From contig JAREIK010003356.1 of assembly GCA_029783825.1 (NCBI GenBank), positions 1,439,904 to 1,503,903 on the forward strand: a stretch of DNA of 64,000 bases. The letters are read 5' to 3'. Source of the DNA: Sapria himalayana. Its lineage: Eukaryota; Streptophyta; Magnoliopsida; Malpighiales; Rafflesiaceae. How positions within the stretch are numbered: position 1 is the first letter of the stretch; each line of letters starts with the position of its first letter. The position numbers were made by a program, and so were the translations under genes. Positions 25,607 to 38,815 of the stretch are shown here, one piece after another. The notes under the pieces were generated by a model. It saw only the letters and a list, made by a program, of their open reading frames with translations, was not told where the DNA came from and ran no database searches.

Positions 25607-28600
25607 CTAATTTTCATTATTGTTTAAATCATTCCATTCTTCTTCTTCTTCAGCATATTCTTTTTCATCTTCACGAGAAAGTGTTTCAGTTACATCGATA
25701 TCTAACATTTCACATATCGGATCATTAAGCAAAATAGTTTTATTTTCCATCGGTAAACAACATTCTTCAACATCATTTGTTTCCGATTGAAATGGATATT
25801 ATTGGGTAATTTCTGGCTTTGCAGGCATCTCAATCATCTCTCTAGCCTTGATTTTACAAATAGCCCACCAAGATCTAGTATCATGTTTTAAGCTTAGATA
25901 CATGCAATAATACACTTGTTGTGCTTGCTTTGCTAAAACAAATAATTCATCTTGTGCATACTTATTGTATGATTTACATCCACTAATTTGTATTGCTTGT
26001 AGATCATCATCCCGACATTTGGTGTAATGTCAAACCACTCACACTTAAATAAAATAGTCTTCTTAATGGGTCATCCTGGGTACTCTATTCCATGACTTCT
26101 TGCAATTGCCCATAGTAGTCAGTTTCATCAATTGTGTAATTAGTACCTTTAATGCACACACCATTATTTTTTGAAAATCTAGAAGTTCTACTTTGAAGTG
26201 TGTGAAAACAAAAACCATTCACATTATATCCATTATAATAGTTAACTATTTGAAGAGATCCAACTTCTAGAGCTTTAAGATATATGTTTTTAACGTTGTC
26301 ACATGCTTGCAAATAAGAGTGTGTTAAAAGACATTTTAGCATAAACTAACTTAAACAATAAATATCTTACTTAAGTCTTGAACCATTCTAGGAAAAAATC
26401 ATCGAGTCTAGCATCAAAAATTGCATCATTAATGTATGGCTCATTTTGTCATAACTTAGTAATTAATATTCTGTTAATAGAACACTCATTAGTTGAATTA
26501 AAAAATTACAATATTAGTGCAATAGTTTAGTTATATGAATACTCAATATAAGGTTTAACTTCAATGCAGTTCAGCAAGATATACTGATGTGTGATATTGT
26601 ATGTCTTCCAAAAGGTTGATTGAGATGGGTGAATATTGACAAGTTCCCATTGAAATCATTTCCTTCTCCAGTATGGGACTCAACATTATGAGGCATCTTT
26701 CGATGTCTTGTATGGAGTGTTGGATTGAAATAATGCTTACAAAAAGCTAAAGCTTCTTCAACTAAATATGTATTGCATATTGATCCTTCTACTTTGGCCT
26801 TATTCAATGCATTTTGTTTTAACTTCCACAAATAGCTAGCAATCAATAAGTTTATAAATACCAATATCATATAATGATTTGATGATAGTAAATGTAGTTG
26901 TATAACATAAATTTGCATACCTTTCAAACGTATACATTCATTAGTATTGGATAGGTCCTACTACCATTGCTTCATATGCCAAGTGTGTTGGCAAATGCTC
27001 CATTGAATCAAAAAAACTAGCAGTGAATATCTGCTCTAGTTTGCAAATAATAATTGGTATTTCATACTTTAATCTCAACATAGCTTTTATTTTAAGCAAA
27101 GTTGATGTAAGCTTCTTAAAGAACAAGGTAAGTTCTGTTAATGCTTTCCACATGGCAGTTAGAAGTATTTCTCAAAATGTAATTGGTATCAACCTTTGCA
27201 TAAAGACATGACAATCATAACTTTTTATTCCAAAAAGTTTATGCTTACACGTGTCTACACACCTGACTATATTTGAAGCATATCCATCTGGAAATCTGAT
27301 ATTTTGAACCCAAATACACAATTCATTTCGACTATTTTTTTCTAATGTATAGCAAGCTTTTGGAAACTTGTCATCAACAACATTCAATCCTGGTCGACAA
27401 CATATTTCCATTAAGTCTAATCTAGACTTTACATTGTGTTTTGTTTTGACCTCAACATTCATGACTATGTTAAAGATATTTTCAAACATAGTTTTCTCTA
27501 TATGCATCACATCTAAATTATTTCTTATAAGATTTGTGCTCCAATATGGAAAATCCCAAAAAACTAACTTTTTTTTCCATCCGGTTAATTTACTAACAGA
27601 AACATTAGCATCATTTGCCCCTATCTCTGTAACTTTTTTTAAGTCTAATGCATCAATTTTTCATATCAACTCAACACTAGAGAAAATTTTTGGAGGTGGA
27701 TATGTTGCCGTTCAATTCTTTCTAAAAGCATATTTATTTCTTCTAAATGGATGATCTAGTGGAAAGAACTTACGATGATTATCAAACGATGTTTGTTTCC
27801 TTCCATTCTATAGGGTAAAAGTATATGATTCATCCATGATGCTAGTCTGCCAGATGTACTCCAATCAGACAATATTGAGTAAGTCGGAAAGTCACTGATT
27901 GTCCATAAGAGAGCTTCCCGTAGCATAAAATTTTTCTTTCAAGATTTGTCATAAGCTTTAACTCCAATTTCTCACAATGCTTGTAACTCAGAGATCAGAG
28001 GTGTAAATACACATCTGATTTGTCCTTCAGATTTCTAGGGCCTGGGACAATAACTATTAGAATCATGTATTGTTCCTTCATACATATTTCTGAGGGCAAA
28101 TTATATGGAATGAGAATAACAGTCCAAGAAGAATACTGACTCACAGATTACCTGAATGGTTGAAATCCATCAGTTCATGGGCCTAATTTGACATTATAGC
28201 TTTCAGTTGCAAATGAGGGATGCATAGCATAAAAATATTTCCATGCGAGAGAATCAGAACAATGACACATCACACCATCTTCTACAAAATAATCAATATG
28301 CCATCCCATACTTTTAGTAGTGGCTTCTGAAGCATATAACTATTGAAGTCTTGTTGTAGTGGAAAGTAATACATTTTCTTATATGTCTCAAACTTTTGTC
28401 TATTAATACTTTATGGTCGATAGCGAGCATGGTCACAAAATTTGCATTGAGTTAATTATGAGTCATCACCCCAATAAATCATACAACTATCCAGCCAAGT
28501 ATGAATTTTATAGACTGGAAACCCAATTCCCTTGATAAGCTTCTTGGTTTCATTGAAACTATCGGTCATTACATTATCATCTAGCAACAACTCCTTAATA

Positions 28601-29115
28601 AACTAACACAAAGTATCATAGCACCATTCAGAAAAATGATGCTTTGACTTGATGTGAAGCATTCGAGCAGTGGCTGATAACTATGAGTGTGTTTGACAAT
28701 TAGGCCATAATTCTTGGTTTGCAGTTTTAAGCATGTCATAAAAATTTTGTGCAAATGGGTTTGGAGATTCCTCAACAATATTAGCATTAAATTGTGGACC
28801 AATTGCATCATAAACCATCTAAACAAATGTTGTCGATGATTCAACATTATTTGTTATTGCATGATTGTTAGTGGCATTCACATTATATAATGCCTCCTTC
28901 CCATATATAGATGAGTTGGTCTCACCATGCAAGTACCACTTATGATAATTAGGGAAAAACATATTTATAAAGATGGAACCCTGCCTCGTTGACCTCAACA
29001 AAATTCTTATCATGATACTTTTTTTATTACATAGACATCTAATGTGATTACCGTCACTGCCTTCTGGTCGACTAAGTGTAAATTCAACAAATTCTTCAAC
29101 TCCCGATATAAATGA
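25607..29115 (-). pseudogene. CACTA TNP2-type transposase, heavily mutated
   Basis: Transposase gene of the CACTA element, read from high to low coordinates. The N-terminal transposase-associated region shows GVEEFVEF, IRCLC and FPNYHKWYLHGE (28900-29110). Next come ELWPNCQ and MLHIKSKHH (28640-28760), WGDD and LTQCKFCDHARYR (28430-28480), KKMYYFP (28370), and the TNP2 core HPSFATESYNVKLGP then TDGFQPF (28150-28230). A DUF4218-like part follows: MHIEKTMFENIFN and RLDLMEICCRP (27400-27510), then KLEQIF, FFDSMEHLPTHLAYEA and VGPIQY (26941-27060). A DUF4216-like end shows GYNVNGFCFHT, DYYGQL, ILFKCEWFDITPNVGM and YKLVDVNH (25890-26260), then an acidic tail. Domain order is canonical. Many stops and frame changes break it. 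Confidence 0.9.
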
Positions 29116-32100
29116 TTGGTATTAATATAAATTACTCAGTTGATTGATATACAATAAAAATAGCAAAGTACTGATCATAATCTTACTTTAGGGTCATAGA
29201 TAATCAAACAAGAAAAATTAGAATCCTTATCTTTAAAGATAGCCTTAAAGACCAAGACACAAAATGCTAACCTCCAAAATTTATCATTCCTAGTACAAAA
29301 AAATCAAACTTGGAAACATTGTATTTAAAGACCAAATTGGTATTAAAAGTACTTGCCTATCCACACCCTCAGCAATAATTTTCAATCTAGGGATGAGTTA
29401 ATCTAGCTACCTATAAAATGTTCAAAGAATAGCCAAGATGTTCATAAAAATACAAAAGGCCACTAAAATTCATATATAGGCTTATAATAAGGCTTTCTAG
29501 GTGTTATATATTAACAACTATAATTAATCTATCTAACATAATATAAAAGCATGGTTTTCAAAGAAAAGAACCACATTGAAAAACAAATTAAAAAAAACTA
29601 GATTAATATAAAAAAACTCATTTAGAAACCCTAAAGAAAATATACCTTTAGGAGGCATGAAATATTCAACAAACTCCTAGACTTACAACTAATTTAGGAA
29701 AAGCATGGAGCAATATGCAAATTGTAAAGACAATATTTAAATCCAAGTTCCATAAATTTGAAAGAAGGTTAAATTTCATCATATCCTTCATTAATAAGCC
29801 TTAAAAGAAGAAAGCTAAAAATTCTATAAAATATATTAATCTGTATAACAAACTATAAAAATCTAATTGTTTGTATGAGTCAATATGTCTAAAAAAATTT
29901 GACTTATCAAATAATATATTTTGCAATACACTTATATCTATATGCAATATTATTACTATGTTTAAATAATTTAAAGAATATTCATATTTTAGTAACATAA
30001 TTAATGAAATAAAAATAAAATTTTTGAAATACTAGTTTTTCTCTAGTTTATTGTTTATTTGTTTTTATGGATTTTAAAGTTAAAGTATAATGAGTTAAAA
30101 ATATTATAGAATTTATACGTGAGTGTATAAATCAACAAAAAGAACCAAATCCTAAAATTTATATACATATGTAAATTTTATATAAATATTATTAAACAAT
30201 GTAATTAGACAAATACTACTAATATACTATATCTCAATAGAATTATTAAAATAAAAATACTAAAAACATAAAGAAAAATAAATTTTAAAGGCCCTTTATT
30301 ACTCTACTGGGAATAAATATTCTTATATTTGTCTATCTTAGAATAAACTTTATGTAGAGATAGAATTGCCTACAATTTACTTATAGACAATATACCATGT
30401 CTGAATTACCAACTTCAAGTTGCTTCCATTTTATTTTGTTTTTTTTAAAGGACATGAAATACAACTCCCAAAATAAAACAACTACTATTTCCTTTCAAAG
30501 CCAAAAACAAAAAATCAAGAACCAAAAATCATCAAGTAGTTCTAATAAATTAATACAAAAAATCAGAACCACTCCGCTAATTGAAGTAAGCCAAGAAGAC
30601 CATTTCAACTTAAATCTCCTTTATAATTCTAAACAACCTTCAAACCCATATACATTTTTAACACAAATTTAAAAACAATCACAGTAGATATTGTTCCATG
30701 GGATCTATATAGTGTAAAATATAGACATAAAGAAGATGATACTAACAATCACGGAAGTTCGGGAATGAATACATGTTCAAAATCTATGTACATTCCATTC
30801 TAAAATGTACACTATATAGGTTAAGAATGCATATTGTGTTATTGGTGAGGAGGTGGCAAGGGAGTAGAGAGAGAAGGGCACCACTGGTAGCAAAATGGAA
30901 CATGAAGCAGCCGGACATAGGCAAGGGAAAGGGTGCTATTTTTATATTTAGGGGTTTTTTTGTGTTTTTGCAAATGGAAAACATGAGCTGCTGCAGAAAA
31001 AGTGATGAACGAAACCTGCAGCTAGGGCGACTAAAAACTTCATGTAGGGTGTCCGAAACCTACAGGTAGAACGAAACTTTAATATTTTAACAATATTTTT
31101 TTCAAAAGGGGGACCATAACCCGACCTATTTATATTATTTATATTTTAAAAATTAAATAATAGAAATTGATATTTTTTTTATTAAAATTTAAATGATTAA
31201 ATTTTTTTTATAATTTAAAGAATAAACACTAAAAAATAAAAAAAAATGAATGGCTACTATTTACATAATAAATTAGAAGTGATAGTAATTTTTCACATTA
31301 ATATATCAATAATAATATTTTTAATATTTGTTTTTTCAACTTAAGTTCAAATTCTTCTGAAGTAATGAGGAAGCAAAAAAGGAAATACATTATTTTTTAA
31401 AAAAACAAAAGGACATGCATTATTATTGGCATAGGGTTAATTGAGTCGAACCAACTTTATGGGTGACAGATTTATAAATTCAAATGTGAGAAATTTTCAA
31501 AAATTTACCAAATTAAGTCAAAATTATCATAAAATTTAATCTACCAAAATGATAGTAGAACTTACAATTATTGAACCAGAGTACAAAATAATGAAAAATA
31601 AACTAAATTAACTGTTATTTTTTTTGGTTTTAGTCAATTTAAATTCTAAAATTTAGATCTACCCTTGAAAAATAAAGTGGTCAAAATGTGTGAATTAATT
31701 ATATTTGGATTTTAAAAAATATATAAAAAATGATTTTATTTTAAAATTTCGAGAAAGGAGAAGTAGAGTTGAAAAGAGTGAGAAAAAAATTAAAAAAATT
31801 AATAAATTTCTAAATCGAATTACTAATTTAATAAAGAATATTTTAAAAACATAAAATAATTCAAAATGTCGTATCTTTACTCATTAAAACCTCCAAAAAA
31901 TGAGAAGAAAAATGGTAAAAAATGAATAAGTTAAATTTGATTTTCCATTTTTTTGTCTCATTCTTACAGTTGTTTACATTAGGTTATTTGAATCCAAACA
32001 TGGTAAAAAAATTATATTAATATAAATTTTCATAAAATATCATAATTATATTTTCTATATCTTCAAAGTTTGTTATTAATAACAATTTTCAATTTTTATT

Positions 32101-32860
32101 TTGGGCAATACTACAATCAATAATTTAGTTTTCTTTAGTTATTAAAATTAGTTTTAACAAACGTCATCAGCATTCAATAAACACTTAGGTTATGTTTCAT
32201 ATTTTTTAGAAACTATTATTTGTGCCACTACTATACTACTACAATATAAATGATGTGTTCAAATTTATAATTTCTAACGTGATGCTAGGGAATGCTTGTT
32301 CACATTAATTTAAAGTTTGGGAAAACCATCAATTTGGTATTGTTTATAAACGATAAAAAAAATTGATTTTGGATTGATTGAATCTTTTATTGTTATTAAT
32401 AATAACATTACCAAATTCTGGAGGACATTTGGCTTTGAATCTCTAAACTCCTTCACCAATTATTCCTAACAAAAAATTCAAATATGTATGTATTTTTTAT
32501 TTATCTACAAAAATTAATGTAGTTTTTAAATATTTAAAAACTTATTAGTTTTAATGATTTTTTAATATAATATAAAAATAAAAATTGAACATGATAGTAA
32601 AATAAACTAAATTATTTTTAATTAAATTAATTTCTATCAATTATCTACCAAGATGTCTCTAAAAAGGAGTCGAATTAAAAAGCATTATTAAACATAATAT
32701 AAGTAGCAACAGAATTTAAATAGTCAAAAAACTCCATCGGTAAAATATTAATTTATTGTAATTGCCCCTCTTTATAATTATTGATAGATAATTTACCTTT
32801 GATTATAAATATAATGGAATTTTATATTTGATAAAATTTTTTGATATATAATGATTTATT
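29116..32860. other. AT-rich non-coding interior of the CACTA element
   Basis: About 3.7 kb upstream of the transposase remnant, mostly A/T-rich unique sequence. A slightly GC-richer patch at 30770-31070 contains a 98-codon plus-strand open frame and a short frame on the other strand; neither has a recognisable domain. This interval probably holds the 5' leader and introns of the element's genes, but nothing in it proves that. Confidence 0.5.
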
Positions 32861-32861
32861 G

Positions 32862-33239
32862 CAAAACTATTGCAAATCTATTGTGAAATTGCTACAACTA
32901 TAATTTTGTTGTCAATCCATTACAAGTTATCAACGGACTGAGGGCATGCAAACATGCAATGGCCAAATCCATTGCAAAAATGCAACGGGCAAATCTATTT
33001 CAAACATGCAACGGCCAAATCTGTTGCATTGTTGTCTCGAAGAATAGCACCAAATTTTCATGCCATGTTTTAAATAAGGATTGAATACGTTGCAAATTCT
33101 AGGGACAAGTACGTTGCAAGTTCGTTACAAATACCATTTTTGACTTTCATTAAAATTTAATTGCAAATCTGTAACTATTTTGGTATAGATTTGTTTTTTG
33201 GAATAATTTCCAATGCAAATCAAAAGTTTTTTTGTAATA
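32862..33239. repeat. Right subterminal repeats and terminus of the CACTA element
   Basis: Repeated ATTGCAA, ATGCAAC, GTTGCAA and CAACGGCCAAATC motifs mirror the left subterminal region. The terminal repeat on the minus strand, TATTACAAAAAAAC, lies at 33226-33239. TATC satellite resumes directly after it. Confidence 0.75.
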
Positions 33240-34353
33240 TCCCTATCAAACTTTTTATAAATCTATCAATCAATCTGTCTATAAAGCTGTAAATTAATTT
33301 GTCTATAATTGTACCTATTAACTTGTTTATCTATCATTCTATTTATATATTTATCAATTTATCTTTATGTCTATATAATTGTCTATCTATCTATCTATCA
33401 ATATGTATATCTATCTATCTATGAATATGTATATCAATCTAGCTATCAAACTATATATTTTTGTGTCTATCTGTCTTTCTTTCTATTTTTCCACCTGTCT
33501 ATTAGCTAGTTTGTCTATTTATCTATTTTTATATCAGTCAGTCTGTCTATTAGTTTGTTTGTTTGTATATCTATCTTCCTGCCTAACTGTCTGGTGCCTA
33601 ACTACCTTCTTATATGTGTATCTTTTTTGAATCTATCTATCTATCAATTAATCAATCTATCTATCTGACTATCTATAAATCTGTCTATCTACCTAACTAT
33701 ATATTTGTATATATATCTATCTACAAGTCTATCTATCTATCTATATATAAATCAATGAATTGTTATGTTTATCTATCTATCTATCTATCAACCTATCTAT
33801 CTATCTATCTATTTATAAATCTATCTATTTATCTATCTATCTCTTTATTTGTGTAATAATCTGTATATTGATTTGTCTATTTATTTGGCTATCTATTTGT
33901 CTATCTATTAATGTATCTATTTGTCTATCTATCAGTCTATCTATTTTTTTATCTATCTGTCTATCAATTAAACTATCATTCATTCAATCAATCATAAATC
34001 TATCTATCTGTCAATCAATCAATCTATCTATCTTTAAATCTATCTTTCAATCAATCTTTCTATCTATCTTTCTATCTATCTCACTATTTATCTATCTATC
34101 TATTTGTATACAGATTTATATGTCTATCTATTTATTTTTCTGTCTATCAAACTATCTATATATCTGTCAATATGTTGTTCAATTTATCTATCTATCTATT
34201 TGTCTATTTAATTGTCTGTCAATCTATCTATCTATTTATTTATCTAATTGTCTATTTGTTTATTTATCTGCCTGCTTGATTGACTATCTCCTACCTGACT
34301 ACTTACCTACCTATCAATCTATCTATTTATCAATCAATCAATCAATCTATTTG

Positions 34354-34384
<31 letters not shown>

Positions 34385-35245
34385 GTCTATCTATATATTT
34401 TTTTATCTACCTACCTACCTATCTATCTATCTATTTATCTATCTATTTGTCTATCGGTCGGTCTATCTACTTTTCTATCTATGTCTATTTATCTGTTTAT
34501 CTATCTATCTAACTATCTATATATATATATATATATATCTATCTATCTATCTATTTGTCTGTCTATCTGTCTATCTATATGTTTATATATCTAACAATCT
34601 ATCTATATATCTTTTTGTCTATCTATCATTGTATCTATACGTCAATATATCTATATTTCTTTCTATCTTTTATCTATCTATATGGCTAACAATCTGTAAA
34701 TCTCTATATCTATCAATCTGTCTATTATTATGTCAATCAATCTATCAATCTATCTGTATATCTATCAATAAATTTATCTATCTACCTATATATTTATCTA
34801 TCTACATATCTTTCAATCAATCAATCAATCTATCTATCTATCTATATATCTATCTGTATATCAATCCGTCTATCTATCTAATAATCTATCGATCTATTAG
34901 TCTATCTATCACTAATTCTAACTTTCTATCAATCAAACTATTTATCTTTATATCAATCAATCTATCAATATATTTATCAATCTGTCTATCATTATTTCTA
35001 ATAATCCATTTATGTATCTGTATATCTACCATGCTATGAATCTATATATAAATTTGTCTATTTATTTGTCTATCTATATGTCTTTCTATCTTTTTATCTA
35101 ATTGCATATCTGTCTACCTTTTTATCCATCTATCAATCTATTTGTCAATATATCTATCTAATTATCTTTCTATCTATCAATCAATCTATTTGTCAATATA
35201 TCTATCTAATTTATCAATCTAACTATCTAATAATATGACTATATA
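33240..35245 (+). repeat. Degenerate TATC satellite, block C
   Basis: About 2 kb, same orientation as blocks A and B, directly continuing the array after the CACTA element. CTGC/CTAC patches occur at 33572-33612 and 34268-34312. (TA)n islands lie near 34362-34384 and 34518-34538. No genes. Confidence 0.95.
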
Positions 35246-35550
35246 TAGAGGTGTCAACTAGGCCGGGCCAGGGCCTACCTGGTATGAGGCGCGGCACGAG
35301 AAAATGCCGTGCACGGGCCCGTGCGTGCCCGGGTAAGGCACGAGCAGTGTCGTGCCGTGCCTGAACCATGCCATGTCGTGCCTGACCCGACACGGTTCGG
35401 TGCCCATGGCATGGTACACCACCACGGGTTCGTCATGTGTAGCCATCGCTTCACCCCTCCCGCAAAAAACACCGCGGGTCGGGTCTGATTGGACCCGACC
35501 CGCGGTCCCCCGAGCCGACCCAATTCCCCCCCCCCCCCCCCCCCCCCAAC
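35246..35550. repeat. Left GC-rich subterminal region of the hAT element, with a C22 tract
   Basis: GC-rich sequence with GCACG-type motifs and the motif CGCGGGTCGGGTC (about 35471-35483) shared with the nested MITE. A run of 22 consecutive C residues lies at 35526-35547. Open frames here are low-complexity artefacts. The stretch from 35551 to 36192 is non-coding, with A-rich runs and CT-rich tracts. Confidence 0.8.
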
Positions 35551-36192
35551 GGGCAAAAAGAAAATTAAAAAAATTTATAAATTTCAGGCATTGGATATCA
35601 CCTCCAATGGCTAGGGGGTATAATCCAACAGCCCTCATGATTTTGCCCCCTAAAAAATTAAAAAAAATTAAAAAAAAATCAAAAAAATGACTTTAAAAAA
35701 AAAAATATTTTCTTTATTCTATAAATTCCACCCCCCTCTCTATAACATTTATGTTTTTCATAAATATTTTTTCTCTCAAATCTCACATTTTTTCTCTCAA
35801 AAATCTTGCTCTTTTTTCTCGTGACTCGGGATTTCGACATTCAGCTTGGATTTTTAGGAATCTCAACTTGAGTTTTAAATTTTGAGGTCAACTGTGGTGC
35901 AATGTGCACGTGACCGACCTCACTGCTTTTACGGGGTAATTTATTTTAATATTTTTTACTTTCTCTCTCTAGTTTCTCTCTCTAGACCAAAAATAGAAAA
36001 TTTTAAAATCAGTTATCTAGTCTCTAAATAACTATTCTGATTAACAAAAATCCTAAAAATGATAAATACTAATGAAACATATTTAAATTTAGAAAATGAA
36101 AATATTACGCAGAGGTCTAAGGGTTCTGAAACTTTGGTTTCTCCAGTCGTCTCACCCCAAACTTCTTAAAAACAAAAAACTAGGAGGACTTA

Positions 36193-38167
36193 TGTAGTTT
36201 GGACACATTTTAATATAACAAAACAAAAAAAATTAGGGGGGAGGAAGAAGAAAATGCACAATGCAAATATTGTATGAGACTTTTAACATGTAAGAGTTCG
36301 TTTGGGACTGGGCACCATAAGAGGCATGCCAAATTATGCACCAAAAAACATTGTTCATTAGATCCTAGCCAAACCCAACTTGGCACTGCATTTTTTTGAG
36401 ACTGGATTGAGTCCAGTCTCAAAGTTTACTTCCTTCATATACTCCAGCGAGTTGGGTAGTGACCGCATGGCCAAGCTTATCACATTGATGAGTCTTCCGA
36501 TTAGATTTTCAGAAGATTCAAGGGTAGTGCACATCATGCAGACATATTTTTAGCCTGCTTATCATAGGATTCCTAGGTCCACAGCTAGGAATGACATACT
36601 AGAAATATATAAGTTAGAAAAATAAAAAATAATTAATGAATTTATGGCATATAATGGAGTGGTGTCCGTGATGTCTGATATCTGGACAAGTCACGATAAA
36701 CCATCTTATGCATGTCTCACCAGCCACTATGTAGATTCTAACTGGACTATGAATAACAAAAATTTAGGATTTTCTGAGATTCTTCATCCTCATGATGGTC
36801 CTGCCATTTTTGAGTCTATGATAAAAATCTTTAGGGAATATAAAATTCAAAATAAAATTTTTAGTGTCACATATGATAACGCATCTAATAATGGAGTAGT
36901 GATTAACATATTTGTTAAGGATATTAGAGACGCACCATCTTAAGAGATTTTTCATGTCAGATGCATGTGTCACGTGATTAACTTGATTGTTCAAGCAGGT
37001 ATGAAGGTGTGTTCACCCGCATTGGATAATATACGTAATGCACTAAAATATATTCGCACTCCTCTCAGACAACAAAAGTTTGGTAGTCTCTATTTGTCTG
37101 CGAATCTTAAGAAGAAGAAATTCCAATTGGATGTGAGACATCGTTGGAATTACATGTACCTGATGTTGGAATCAAGTGTTGGATACGAACACCTGATATC
37201 CGACTATGTCAATAGTAAGAGTGACGAACTTAGTATTGACGACACTGACTGGGCTTCAGGAATTTCATTTATGGAATTCCTGAAGATTTTTTATGACATG
37301 AAGAACATGTGTTTGTTGGTTTATACGACCATGACTTGCATTGTACTCCGATGCATATGCAACATTAGTAGCATGTTTAGGAAGTATCGAGCTTACCCGA
37401 CACTTAGACATATGGTTACAGAGATGGAAACCAAGTACTTAAAGTATTGGTCCACCGTTCCATCTCTTTATTGCCTCGCTGCATGCATGGACCCTAGGGT
37501 TAAGGTGGAAGGGGTAGAAAACACACTGACTTACATTTCCTCGTGTATGAACCTGGAAGAGCCACCTGAAGGGTTCATTCACGAGAAGTTGATTGACATG
37601 TTCACATACTACGATACTAGGTATGGTGGTGGTAGTAGTGAGACTATGATTACGGACATGGATACCTTGTTTGGAGATGATGATTTTTCCATTCAGCTAG
37701 CGAGGGGGAAACGTAGGGGTGGACCATCACATAGGAGCGAGCTTTCCCGGTACTTAGATACTGATTACTACTCAATCCTATCACATTCTGATACTAAGAA
37801 TCTTGATATATTACAGTGGTGGGAATCATATGAGTCCACCTTTCCCATGCAATCTAGGATGGCACAGAATCTACTGACTCCTCCGGTGTCGAGCGTAGCA
37901 TCTGAGTCAACTTTTTCTGTTGTTGTGAACATGATGTCGGATAGGAGATCGAAATTACGTCCTGATATTATTGAGGCCTTGGCTTGTTTGAAGGATTGGA
38001 AAGAATCGAGGTTTAGCATCCATGATCATGCTGGAGCTGGGACTAGGACATGGACTATAGCTGCATCCATTGCGATAGCAGAGGAGTTGATTGATGATGA
38101 TGATCTATATGATACTGATCTTGATGTTACAGCTGATGATGCTAATGATATCCCGATTGACGAATGA
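36193..38167 (+). pseudogene. hAT transposase with N-terminal BED zinc finger, decayed
   Basis: A cut-and-paste transposase. The BED finger shows VWTHF (about 36199), then, after a one-base shift in an A-run near 36225, CKYC and GTGHHKRHAKLC (36262-36338). After another frame change the main frame runs from about 36440 to 38167 with AKLITLM, RFSEDSR and PRSTARNDI, then SDIWTSHDKPSYACLTSHYVD (first Asp), VTYDNASNN (second Asp), CMCHVINLIVQ and RHRWNYMYLML. It ends in the hAT dimerisation domain DILQWWE ... PVSSVASESTFS (Glu) ... RSKLRPDIIEALACLKDW and an Asp-rich tail. In-frame stops lie at about 36551, 36629 and 36941. The last 400 codons (36965-38167) are uninterrupted. The family is secure; the gene as found cannot give a full-length protein. 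Confidence 0.92.
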
Positions 38168-38589
38168 TGATGATCTACTATTTTTTAATTTCGATATTTT
38201 GTTTTTTATTGATTGTAAGCTTTATTTACACGTTACGTTAAAACTTTATTTTATTTGGTTCAGACCTTCGGTAACTAATGGGTGATTGGTCATTTTTCAT
38301 TTGGTTTGCTCGTGTTTTTTTTTTACTTTTTAATTTTTTTTAATAATTTATTGATTTATTTATTTTTTTTGTTTTAATTTTTCAATTAAAAATTTATAAC
38401 TTTATTATATAATTCTAAAAAATTTTAAACTAAATTTATATTACATTATAAAAATAATTTCAACTTTGTAATTTTAATAAATTTTAACAATTTTCATATT
38501 ATAAATATATAATATTATACAATATCTATAATTTTATATATAATTTAATAATTTATATAATTTAAATAAAAATTAAAACAATAAATTAT
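38168..38589. other. AT-rich 3' region of the hAT element
   Basis: About 420 bp after the transposase stop, extremely A/T-rich, with no open frame of interest. Presumed 3' untranslated region. Confidence 0.6.
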
Positions 38590-38815
38590 AAAAAAAATTG
38601 CCTGGCCCGTACGTCCTGGTTTGGCCCTTATGGTCAGGCTGGCCCAAGGCGGGCCCATCCCGCCATTCCTGTACGCCGTGCCCGGCCTGGCTTTTTAAAC
38701 CATGCCGGGCCTGGCACGTCACGGTACAGTAACCATGCCATGCCTGGCCTGGCATGAAGCACGCCCGTGCTCAAAAAAAATGGGCCGGCCTAGCCCGGCC
38801 GATTTGACACCTCTA
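38590..38815. repeat. Right GC-rich subterminal region and terminal repeat of the hAT element
   Basis: GC-rich sequence with repeated GGCCTGGC, GCCGGGCC and CATGCC motifs. It ends in GGCCGATTTGACACCTCTA, the inverted counterpart of the left end. Confidence 0.85.

Larger units (their letters stand above)
22359..33239 (-). mobile_element. CACTA (En/Spm) transposon, degenerate, about 10.9 kb
   Basis: The left end reads CACAACAAGAAAA, one mismatch from the plant consensus CACTACAAGAAAA. The right end, on the minus strand, reads TATTACAAAAAAAC, which is CACTAC... with two C-to-T changes. Both ends are followed inward by several hundred bases dense in TTGCAA/GCAAC motifs, the subterminal binding-site arrangement of CACTA elements. 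Inside, on the minus strand, are a TNP2-type transposase and a Transposase_24-type second gene, both broken. TATC satellite abuts both ends. The expected 3-bp target duplication is not visible (TGT on the left, TCC on the right). A hAT MITE is nested at 24809-25303. Confidence 0.88.
35246..38815 (+). mobile_element. hAT transposon (BED-finger, RICESLEEPER-like), about 3.6 kb
   Basis: Terminal inverted repeats read TAGAGGTGTCAA on the left (35246) and TTGACACCTCTA on the right (ending 38815). Both ends have GC-rich subterminal regions rich in GGCACG/CCGGGCC motifs. The interior encodes a BED finger and a hAT transposase on the plus strand. An 8-bp target duplication is not visible: ACTATATA lies on the left and GATGAATC on the right. 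The right flank is a 110-bp triplet-rich segment, not satellite. Either flank may therefore have changed since insertion. Confidence 0.92.

Noticed and set aside
30397..31069. Two plus-strand open frames of 91 and 98 codons in the CACTA interior
   Set aside because: No recognisable domain, opposite strand to the element's genes, and a competing minus-strand frame in the same place.
35258..35690. Gly- or Pro-rich open frames near the hAT left end
   Set aside because: Same GC-rich subterminal composition plus a C22 run; no start context or domain, and they cross the element's non-coding end.
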